A stretch of DNA of 64,000 bases, taken from contig JAKAHC010000001.1 of NCBI GenBank assembly GCA_021815305.1, positions 62,001-126,000 of the forward strand, given 5' to 3'. The translations under genes were made by a program, and so were the position numbers. Shown one piece after another: positions 26,609 through 33,090 of this stretch. Every line of letters begins with the position of its first letter. The stretch's first letter is position 1. The DNA is from Deltaproteobacteria bacterium (GTDB taxonomy: Bacteria > Desulfobacterota > Deferrimicrobia > Deferrimicrobiales > Deferrimicrobiaceae). The notes beneath the pieces were generated by a model. The model had not been told where the DNA came from, did no database searches, and worked only from the letters and a program-made list of their open reading frames with translations.

Positions 26609-27805
26609 TTACGCGAGGGCCTTGACGGCCTGCTCGATCCGGTCGATCCCTTTTTCGATGTTCTTCATCGACATGGCGTAGGAGAGACGTTGGCACGCGT
26701 CGTCGCCGAACGCGATCCCGGGGACCGCCGCCACCTTGTGATCGTCGAGCAGGTACGCCGACAGGGCGGAAGAGCTGTCGATCACCTGGCCCGCGGGCGT
26801 CTTCTTCCCGTAACACCCGGAGAAGTTCGGGAAGACGTAGAACGCACCCTGCGGAAGAAGGCACGACACGCCCGGCATCTTGTTGAGCCGGTCGGTGATG
26901 AAGCGGCGGCGCCGGTCGAATTCGGCGACCCACGCCTTCTGGAAATCCTGCGGGCCGTTCAGCGCCTCGATGGACGCCTTGTCGCAGAACGACACGGGAT
27001 TGCTCGTGCTCTGGCTCTGGATGTTGTTCATCGCCGCCACGAGGTCTTTCTCCGCGGCCACGTACCCGATCCGCCAACCGGTCATCGAGTGCGACTTGGA
27101 AAGACCGTTCACGAGGATCGTGCGCTTCTTCACCTCTTCGCCCAGGGAGGCGAAGGAGGTGAACTGGAACCCGTCGTACACGAGCTTCTCGTAGATCTCG
27201 TCCGACAGGACGGTGATGTCCTTCTTCACGATCACCTGGGCCAGAGCCTCGAGTTCCCCCTTCGAGTACGCCGCCCCGGTCGGGTTGGAGGGGCTGTTCA
27301 GCACGAAGAGCTTCGTCTTCTTTGTTATCGCCTTTTCCAGCTGCGCGGGGGTGATCTTGAACCCCGTTTCCTGCTTGGCCTCCACGATCACCGGCGTCGC
27401 GTCGGCGAGGAGGGCGATGTCGGGATAGGAAACCCAGTACGGGGCCGGGATGACCACCTCGTCCCCCGCTTCGAGGAAAGCCTGGGCGACGTTGTAGATG
27501 GAGTGCTTCGCCCCCAAGGAGACGATGATGTTCTCCCTCTTGTACTCCAGCCCGTTGTCCCGCTTGAGCTTGGCGATGACGGCATCCTTCAGCTCCGGCG
27601 AGCCGGGGACGGGGGTGTACTTGGTGTATCCGTCGTCGAGCGCCTTCTTGGCGACGGCCTTGATGTGGTCCGGCGTGTCGAAATCCGGCTCCCCCGCGCC
27701 GAAGCCGACCACGTCGATCCCCTGTGCCTTCATCTGCTTGGCCTTGTTGGTGATCGCAAGCGTCGGCGACGGCTGGATCTTCCCCACTCTCTTTGCCAGC
27801 TTCAT
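26609..27805 (-). CDS. Pyridoxal-phosphate aspartate aminotransferase (class I/II)
   Basis: A 398-residue fold-type I aminotransferase of the AspC subgroup Ib, interconverting aspartate and oxaloacetate; some members also accept prephenate. The PLP lysine is in NGLSKSHSMTGWRIGY; NSPSNPTGAAYS holds the pyridine-binding Asn and DEIYEKLVYDG the Asp-Tyr pair. GAGEPDFDTPDHIK near the N terminus and the Arg in CQRLSYAMS for the substrate carboxylate are present. The ATG overlaps the coaD stop (ATGA). It ends the aldolase-rsmD-coaD-aminotransferase operon. Confidence 0.93.
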   Translation of the reverse strand: MKLAKRVGKIQPSPTLAITNKAKQMKAQGIDVVGFGAGEPDFDTPDHIKAVAKKALDDGYTKYTPVPGSPELKDAVIAKLKRDNGLEYKRENIIVSLGAKHSIYNVAQAFLEAGDEVVIPAPYWVSYPDIALLADATPVIVEAKQETGFKITPAQLEKAITKKTKLFVLNSPSNPTGAAYSKGELEALAQVIVKKDITVLSDEIYEKLVYDGFQFTSFASLGEEVKKRTILVNGLSKSHSMTGWRIGYVAAEKDLVAAMNNIQSQSTSNPVSFCDKASIEALNGPQDFQKAWVAEFDRRRRFITDRLNKMPGVSCLLPQGAFYVFPNFSGCYGKKTPAGQVIDSSSALSAYLLDDHKVAAVPGIAFGDDACQRLSYAMSMKNIEKGIDRIEQAVKALA

Positions 27806-28296
27806 TTCCTCTTCGCTCCTTTCAGTTTTATGAAAACGAGGTCACGCACCAGAGGGGGCACGAGGTCGTCGATCTTCCCGCCGAACATCGCGATCTCCTT
27901 GACGATGTTCGAGCTGATGGCGGAATACCGCTCCCCCGTCATCATGATGACCGTGTCGATCTCCGGAGCGAGCTTCGTGTTCATATGGGCCATCTGGTAC
28001 TCGTACTCGAAGTCCGAAATCGCCCGCAGCCCCCGCACGAGGACATGGGCGTCCTTCTTCCGCGCAAATTCCACGAGGAGCCCGCTGAAGGACGTCACCT
28101 CCACGTTTCCCCAGGGGCGCGTCAGTTTCCTGAGCATGCTCTCCCGCTCCCGCGGGGTGAAGCAGACGTTCTTCCGGATGTTCAGCGCCACCGCGACGAT
28201 CACGCGGGAAAACACCCGGGAGGAGCGCTCGATGATGTCGAGATGGCCGTACGTGGGCGGATCGAACGAGCCCGGGTAGACGGCAACGGTCCTCAT
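27802..28296 (-). CDS. coaD: Phosphopantetheine adenylyltransferase
   Basis: CoaD adenylates 4'-phosphopantetheine to dephospho-CoA. The 164-residue protein has the nucleotidyltransferase motif YPGSFDPPTYGHLDII at the N terminus (the TxGH-type adenylate site), VRGLRAISDFEYEYQMA in the centre and SAISSNIVKEIAMFGG, all diagnostic. Length is normal. The ATG overlaps the rsmD stop and the gene overlaps the aminotransferase, the usual rsmD-coaD coupling seen in many bacteria. Confidence 0.96.
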   Translation of the reverse strand: MRTVAVYPGSFDPPTYGHLDIIERSSRVFSRVIVAVALNIRKNVCFTPRERESMLRKLTRPWGNVEVTSFSGLLVEFARKKDAHVLVRGLRAISDFEYEYQMAHMNTKLAPEIDTVIMMTGERYSAISSNIVKEIAMFGGKIDDLVPPLVRDLVFIKLKGAKRK

Positions 28297-28889
28297 CCTG
28301 CCTCCTTCGCGGTCCGCCCGGGCGCCGCCGTGCCGCCGGGTCGGGGGACTTCACAGAGCGTGACGCGCGTGTCGCCGTACCGCCGGTCCGCGATCGTCGA
28401 CCAGCCCGGAGGAAACGTCTCGTCGGGATCGCGGGCGGCCCTCTCGGCCACCACGAGGGCCCCCGCCGCCAGCACCCCGCAACGCTCGATCTCCGCCGCC
28501 GACCGTCCCACGAGCCCCTTGCCGTACGGCGGGTCGAGGAACACGAGCGTGAACCGCATTCCGCCGGCGGCAAGCCGCCGGAGCGCCTTCCGGTAGTCCG
28601 CCGGGACGCAGGTCGGACCCGTCGCGCCCAGGGAGGCAAGGTTCGACTTCAATGCCGCGAATGCGATGGCGGATGGTTCCACGAGGACCGCGCCCGCAGC
28701 TCCCCGGGAGAGCGCCTCGATCGCCATGGCGCCCGTCCCGGCGAAAAGGTCGAGGACCGTCGCCCCTTCCACGCGTTCCCCGAGAATCCCGAAGATCGCC
28801 TCCCGGACCTTGTCGGAGGTGGGACGGACGGAGGTCCCGCGCGGTGCGCGCAGCGCGCGTCCACCCCATTTCCCCCCTACGACACGCAC
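28293..28889 (-). CDS. rsmD: 16S rRNA (guanine(966)-N(2))-methyltransferase
   Basis: RsmD methylates G966 of 16S rRNA during 30S assembly. The 198-residue Rossmann methyltransferase shows VRVVGGKWGGRAL at the N terminus, RPTSDKVREAIFGIL (family signature), VLDLFAGTGAMAIEALSRGA (SAM site) and LVFLDPPYGKG (catalytic DPPY). The GTG at 28889 has AGGGA upstream and gives exactly the usual N terminus; the frame continues upstream without similarity. It overlaps coaD by ATGA and lies 14 bp after the aldolase stop. Confidence 0.94.
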   Translation of the reverse strand: MRVVGGKWGGRALRAPRGTSVRPTSDKVREAIFGILGERVEGATVLDLFAGTGAMAIEALSRGAAGAVLVEPSAIAFAALKSNLASLGATGPTCVPADYRKALRRLAAGGMRFTLVFLDPPYGKGLVGRSAAEIERCGVLAAGALVVAERAARDPDETFPPGWSTIADRRYGDTRVTLCEVPRPGGTAAPGRTAKEAG

Positions 28890-28903
28890 CGGGTCCCTTC
28901 GCG

Positions 28904-29992
28904 TTACGCCCCGGCCGCGAGGGCGTCGGCGACGATCCGCGCCGTACCCTCCGCACGGAACGCCTTGAGGAGCCGCACGGCCTCCTCGTACGCCGCGTCC
29001 TCGATCTTCCCCGCGAACTCCGCGGGGACGGAGTCGATCTCGCGCTTGAACTGCTTCGTCGCGAACTTGATGTCCTTGCCCGACTCCTTCGCCCACTCGC
29101 GCATGCTCCTCAGGAGAGGCGCGGGAAGCCCCGCATGGGCGATGTTCTGCCACTGGGTTCCCACGTTCCCCTTGCGGATGCCGTACTCCGCGAACCTTCC
29201 GACGAGGTGGAGCGGCGTTCCGGTGATCCCGTGCTGGGCGATGGAAACCCCGAAGCGTCCATGGATCGCGCGGTAGATCTCCCCCGTCCGCTCGAGGTCG
29301 ATGGAGATCTTCTCGCCCTCGAGGTAGTTCCCGTGCTTGGACCCGTTGTTGATCGCCAGCAGGTCCGGATCGACCCCCGCCGCCGACAACCGCTCCATCA
29401 GTTCCACCGCCTCCTCGACGGTGGAGAGGCGGGCCTCCGTCCCCGCCGACTTGATCTCCCCCACCTCCACCTCGAGGCCGAGCCTCCTCGCCGCGATGGG
29501 GGCGGAGAGCATCGCCGTGATCCGCGCGTTGTCGGGGATCTCGTTGAAGGAGGCGTCGATGGCGAAGCTGGTGTATCCCGCCTCGATCTCCGCTTCGATC
29601 AGCAGCCGGGCCGCCTCGATCTCCTGCTCCCCGGCGTTCTTCACGGTGATGTGGTCTCCGTGAATGACGAAGGGGTGGCCGAAATCGACTTTGCGCGCCG
29701 CATCGAGGATCGTGGCGACGAATACTTTCGGCGTCATCCCGGTGTAACCCCCCGCGAGATCGCCCTCCGTCTTCGCAAGTTCGAAGGCAACCACGGCGTC
29801 GAGTTCCCGGGCCGCCCGCATGATCCCCGGGAGGACCAGCGGGATGCGGATATTGCACGCCATCACGATGGTTTCGCGGGACGCCAGGATCCGATAGACG
29901 TCCCTGCCGTTTACGGGGCACGCGGGGTGCCCGTGGGGGATCGCCTTCGCCGCGTTTTCCGGTATGAACCGTTTCAGCGCCGGATTGTTCAT
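28904..29992 (-). CDS. Class II fructose-bisphosphate aldolase family protein
   Basis: A 362-residue zinc-dependent class II aldolase, cleaving fructose-1,6-bisphosphate to two trioses in glycolysis or the reverse in gluconeogenesis. Metal and substrate motifs visible are VIHGDHITVK, EVEVGEIKSAG, LLAINNGSKHGNY and SIAQHGITGTP. It resembles the deltaproteobacterial subfamily in which an N-terminal KRFIPENAAKAIPHGHPACPVNGRD segment precedes the barrel (quoted from two overlapping parts: KRFIPENAAKA and GHPACPVNGRD). A GGAGGA Shine-Dalgarno and a strong promoter lie just upstream. Tagatose-bisphosphate activity cannot be ruled out. Confidence 0.88.
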   Translation of the reverse strand: MNNPALKRFIPENAAKAIPHGHPACPVNGRDVYRILASRETIVMACNIRIPLVLPGIMRAARELDAVVAFELAKTEGDLAGGYTGMTPKVFVATILDAARKVDFGHPFVIHGDHITVKNAGEQEIEAARLLIEAEIEAGYTSFAIDASFNEIPDNARITAMLSAPIAARRLGLEVEVGEIKSAGTEARLSTVEEAVELMERLSAAGVDPDLLAINNGSKHGNYLEGEKISIDLERTGEIYRAIHGRFGVSIAQHGITGTPLHLVGRFAEYGIRKGNVGTQWQNIAHAGLPAPLLRSMREWAKESGKDIKFATKQFKREIDSVPAEFAGKIEDAAYEEAVRLLKAFRAEGTARIVADALAAGA

Positions 29993-30021
29993 GAAGATCC
30001 TCCTGCCGGATTCGCCCCACC

Positions 30022-30050
30022 ATTATTGGAATTTCGGCCCTCCGCGTCAA
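30022..30050 (-). promoter_or_regulatory. Sigma-70 promoter of the aldolase-rsmD-coaD operon
   Basis: The minus strand has TTGACG (30045-30050), a 17-bp spacer and AATAAT (30022-30027), each one base from consensus. The start site would be near 30015, giving a leader of about 23 bases with GGAGGA five bases before the aldolase ATG. This is the clearest housekeeping promoter in the window. Confidence 0.8.
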
Positions 30051-30106
30051 GGACGCCCCATCCATGCCCGTCCCGGCACCGGGCCATCCGTGGCCGTCGC
30101 CCCCGC

Positions 30107-30121
30107 GTGGTAGACTACCAC
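30107..30121. repeat. 15-bp inverted repeat upstream of mqnA (possible operator)
   Basis: GTGGTAG-A-CTACCAC is a perfect 7+1+7 inverted repeat about 35 bases before the mqnA start and 60 bases from the divergent aldolase promoter. Its size fits a dimeric regulator site or an early-leader hairpin. No regulator gene is adjacent. Confidence 0.4.
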
Positions 30122-30156
30122 GGTTCCAATCATCCCAACGGGACAACGAGGTCCGC

Positions 30157-31014
30157 ATGGCGGGGAGATCCCCTTTGCGTGTCGGGCGCATTCCGTATGC
30201 CAATCTCGTCCCCATCTTCCACGCACTTGGGAGTTCCGTCGTGCCCGGCGGACTGGACTTCGTCGACGGGCACCCATCCGACCTGAACCGTCGGTTGCGC
30301 GAAGGGGAACTGGACCTTTCCCCCTCCTCCTCCATCGAGTACGCCGTCCGCCCGGAACAGTACCTCCTGTGCCCGGGAGTCTCCGTCGCAAGCCGTTCCC
30401 GCGTCATGAGCGTCCTCCTGCTGTCGAACGGTCCGCTCCGCGCGCTGCCTCCCGAACCGATCGCGGTGACGGGGAATTCCGACACCTCCGTGACGCTGCT
30501 GGAGATCCTCCTCCGGGAAACCCTGGGCCGCGAAAACCTGCTCGTCCGGACGGAACTGCCCCCGGAAGAGGCGCTTTCCCGCTTCCCCGCGTACCTGGCC
30601 ATCGGAGACGAGGCCATCCGCGCCGCGGTCCGGCGGACCGCGGCCCACACCACGGATTTGGGGGAGTGGTGGCGCAAGGAAACGGGCAAGCCGTTCGTCT
30701 TCGCGCTCTGGATCGTCAACAGGAAGGCGTGGGAAACCCGCAGGAGACCTCTGACGCGATTCGCCGCGGCCCTTCTCGATGCCAAGGCTTCCGTCCAGGC
30801 ATCGATCCGGCGGCGCGAATATCCCTGGGGAGGGCCCGACTGGATCCCCACCGGGTTCCGCGAGGAGTACTGGCAATGTCTCTCCTACGACCTCGAGGAG
30901 GAGACGGAAGGTCTGTCCCTCTTTTACCGGCTGGCGGAGAAGATCGGCCGCATCCCGGCGGCGCCTCCCCTCCGATTCCTTGAAATCGCCCACGGGGGCC
31001 CCGTGGTAAAATAG
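30157..31014 (+). CDS. mqnA: Chorismate dehydratase MqnA
   Basis: MqnA removes water from chorismate to give 3-enolpyruvylbenzoate, the first step of the futalosine route to menaquinone. The 285-residue protein has the periplasmic-binding-protein-like fold used by MqnA/MqnD: RVGRIPYANLVPIF at the start, LREGELDLSPSSSIEYA (the conserved Ser-rich loop), SRVMSVLLLSN, and LAIGDEAIRAA ahead of DLGEWWRKETGKPFVFALW. ATG 30157 follows GAGG with five bases spacing. The gene runs opposite to both flanking operons and is followed by a DUF1858 gene. The rest of the mqn pathway is not in the window. Confidence 0.9.
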   Translation: MAGRSPLRVGRIPYANLVPIFHALGSSVVPGGLDFVDGHPSDLNRRLREGELDLSPSSSIEYAVRPEQYLLCPGVSVASRSRVMSVLLLSNGPLRALPPEPIAVTGNSDTSVTLLEILLRETLGRENLLVRTELPPEEALSRFPAYLAIGDEAIRAAVRRTAAHTTDLGEWWRKETGKPFVFALWIVNRKAWETRRRPLTRFAAALLDAKASVQASIRRREYPWGGPDWIPTGFREEYWQCLSYDLEEETEGLSLFYRLAEKIGRIPAAPPLRFLEIAHGGPVVK

Positions 31015-31040
31015 GTCAACCCCCCCGGGAGGACGCCGAG

Positions 31041-31241
31041 ATGATCCACAAGGACATGAAGATCGAAGAGGTCCTCCGGCGGTTCCCGCAGACGATCCCG
31101 GTCTTCGAGAGGTTCGGCATCGATTGCGCCCAGTGCCAGCTCTCCGAGTACGAGAACCTGGCGCATGGCGCGAAGGTCCACGGGATCGATCTGGAGGTGC
31201 TGCTCAAAGGCCTGAACGATTCGGTGGCGGCAAGGGAGTGA
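31041..31241 (+). CDS. DUF1858-domain small protein
   Basis: A 66-residue acidic protein matching the DUF1858 domain: MIHKDMKIEEVLRRFPQTIP, VFERFGIDCAQC, then LAHGAKVHGIDLEVLLKGLN. Members often carry a C-x-x-C pair, here Cys29 and Cys32 (DCAQC), and occur alone or fused to DUF438/hemerythrin or hybrid-cluster proteins, which has led to suggestions of a redox or metal role; none is shown here. GGGAGG precedes the ATG. It lies 26 bp after mqnA and converges on queD. Confidence 0.85.
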   Translation: MIHKDMKIEEVLRRFPQTIPVFERFGIDCAQCQLSEYENLAHGAKVHGIDLEVLLKGLNDSVAARE

Positions 31242-31259
31242 CGCGCCGAAGACCCGCTT

Positions 31260-31640
31260 TCAGGACGGGCGGGAATACTCGGCGCGGGCATCCTCGGACT
31301 CCCACACCGTGACGCGGGATACGCGCGCCGGCGCGGAGACCGATTTCTCCATCTCCTCGAACAGGTAGCGGGCGAGGTTTTCCGACGACGGGTTCATCCG
31401 GTCGAAGGGGGGCTCCTCGTTCAGATATCGGTGGTCGAAGCGGGAAAGAAGGTCCTGGATCTCCGACTTGATCGTGCGGAAATCGAGGGCGATCCCGCGG
31501 GCGTCCAGGACCGCGGACTCGACGGTCACCTCCACCCGCCAATTGTGTCCGTGCAGCCGTTCGCAGTTTCCCTCGTACTCCAGCAGCCGGTGGGCCGCCG
31601 CAAAGGAGGTCCGCACCGTGAGGGCGTAGATCCCGCTCAT
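31260..31640 (-). CDS. queD: 6-carboxy-5,6,7,8-tetrahydropterin synthase (QueD/PTPS family)
   Basis: QueD makes carboxytetrahydropterin from dihydroneopterin triphosphate, the first committed queuosine step. The 126-residue protein has the zinc histidines in FAAAHRLLEYEGNCERLHGHNW (His in AAHR and the HGH pair; Cys in GNCERL is the catalytic thiol), the DFRTIK substrate segment, DHRYLNE, and PSSENLARYLF. The C terminus VTVWESEDARAEY holds the pterin-anchoring Glu. Its ATG overlaps the upstream gene (ATGA). queA and tgt of the same pathway are 17 kb away in this window. Confidence 0.92.
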   Translation of the reverse strand: MSGIYALTVRTSFAAAHRLLEYEGNCERLHGHNWRVEVTVESAVLDARGIALDFRTIKSEIQDLLSRFDHRYLNEEPPFDRMNPSSENLARYLFEEMEKSVSAPARVSRVTVWESEDARAEYSRPS

Positions 31641-32269
31641 TGCCCCTCCAGGGGAGAAAGGATGATCCTGGCTTTCGATGCGGAGCGGGCGAACCAGTTT
31701 CGCACCTCCTGGGCCACCTTCTCCTTCAGAAGCTCCCGTGCGACCGCATCCCCGGACGTGGCGGCGTTGTCTCCCCCAGCCGCCTTCCTCCTTCGGATCT
31801 CTTTCTGGATGTCCTCCTCGTTGACCTCGACGAATACGGCAACGCGCCGCTTGAGGAACTCCCTGATGAGAAGCTCGCGCTCCACCCACGCCCGGGTCTG
31901 CTCCGGGGTGATCCCCCGCCGGCAGGGGGAAGCGCACGCATCCATCCGGGCGAGAGCTTCCTTCACGGCGTCCGCAAGCGCCGCGTTGTCCACCTGGCCC
32001 AACTGGAGCTTGCGCTGCTCCTGCAGGGCCAGCGTGTCCGCGATCAGACGGTCCCGCGCCTCTCCTAGGGTGAGACTCTCCGCCCTCTCCCCCGGCAAGG
32101 CCCCGCAACGGAAGAAGCACGCCTCCCGGGCCACATCGGAGCGGAAGAGAACCTCCCCGTTGACCGAAGCCGCCGTGGATTCGACGAGCGAATACCCGTC
32201 GAGGGCGCGCGCATCTGCGGCGGCAAGAAGCAGCAGGACGGGGAACAGGACGAGGGGGAACCGTCTCAC
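31637..32269 (-). CDS. Exported SurA-N-like protein with two CX3C motifs
   Basis: A 210-residue protein with a clear signal peptide (basic start, hydrophobic 5-19, cleavage likely after ADA or ARA near residue 20-22). The mature part resembles the N-terminal helical domain of SurA/PpiD-type chaperones (AASVNGEVLFRSDVA, then LIADTLALQEQRKLQLG), but no PPIase domain follows. Four cysteines form two CX3C pairs: 51/55 and 112/116. The GTG start overlaps the nadC stop (GTGA) and the stop overlaps queD. It is probably a periplasmic chaperone or envelope factor; function unproven. Confidence 0.7.
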   Translation of the reverse strand: MRRFPLVLFPVLLLLAAADARALDGYSLVESTAASVNGEVLFRSDVAREACFFRCGALPGERAESLTLGEARDRLIADTLALQEQRKLQLGQVDNAALADAVKEALARMDACASPCRRGITPEQTRAWVERELLIREFLKRRVAVFVEVNEEDIQKEIRRRKAAGGDNAATSGDAVARELLKEKVAQEVRNWFARSASKARIILSPLEGQ

Positions 32270-33090
32270 GTCGACAGTTCGAAGGAGATGTCCAGCGCCG
32301 GCGCCGAGTGGGTGATCGCGCCCACCGAGACGGCGGCGACCCCCGCGCGGGCGTACTCCTCGACGTTCCCCAGGTGGATTCCGCCGGAAGCTTCGAGGAA
32401 CACCTCCCCGCCGAAACGCTCCACCGCCTGGCGGACCATCTCCGGGGGCATGTTGTCCAGCAGGATCGCGTCGGCCCCCGCCCGGGTCGCCGTCTCGACA
32501 TCGGCCAGCGTCTCCGCCTCGACCTCGACACGCAGAAGGTGGTGCGCCGCGCTCCGGGCGACGGCCACCGCCTCGGCGATTCCTCCCGCGGCCCGGATGC
32601 CGTTCTCCTTGATGAGGATCCCGTCCGACAGGGAGAAACGATGGTTCGCTCCACCCCCCACCCGGACGGCGTACTTTTCCAGCGCGCGCATCGTGGGTGT
32701 CGTCTTCCGGGTGTCGAGGAGACGGGTGCCGTACCCCGCGATCCGCTCGACGTACCGGGAGGTGGCGGTGGCCACCCCGGAGAGGCGCTGCAGGAAATTG
32801 AGGGCCACGCGCTCCGCCCGGAGGATGGATCCGACCGGGCCGGCCGCCTCCCCCAGCCGATCCCCGGGCGAGACGCGGCGCCCCTCCGGAACGAAGGCCA
32901 CGACGACGGAGGGGTCCACCTGGCGGAAAACCTCCTCCGCGACGGCGCCGCCGCAGAAGACCCCTTCGGCGCGCGCAAGGAACGCTCCCGAAGCCCCTCC
33001 CCGAAGGGCCTCCCCGAACGGGTCGCCGGAGGGGGCGTCCTCGCGCAGCGCCTCCCGGACGATCCCCTTGTACTCCGACCGGGGAATCAC
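32266..33090 (-). CDS. nadC: Nicotinate-nucleotide pyrophosphorylase (carboxylating)
   Basis: NadC converts quinolinate and PRPP to nicotinate mononucleotide, the entry to NAD synthesis. The 274-residue protein has the N-terminal sandwich domain and the barrel motifs ERVALNFLQRLSGVATAT, LLDTRKTTPTMRALEKYAV, GGGANHRFSLSDGILIKENG, VEVEAETL, ILLDNMPPE, LEASGGIHLGNV and VGAITHSAPALDISF, covering every catalytic block. The GTG start at 33090 overlaps the valS stop. nadA and nadB are not here. Confidence 0.96.
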   Translation of the reverse strand: MIPRSEYKGIVREALREDAPSGDPFGEALRGGASGAFLARAEGVFCGGAVAEEVFRQVDPSVVVAFVPEGRRVSPGDRLGEAAGPVGSILRAERVALNFLQRLSGVATATSRYVERIAGYGTRLLDTRKTTPTMRALEKYAVRVGGGANHRFSLSDGILIKENGIRAAGGIAEAVAVARSAAHHLLRVEVEAETLADVETATRAGADAILLDNMPPEMVRQAVERFGGEVFLEASGGIHLGNVEEYARAGVAAVSVGAITHSAPALDISFELST

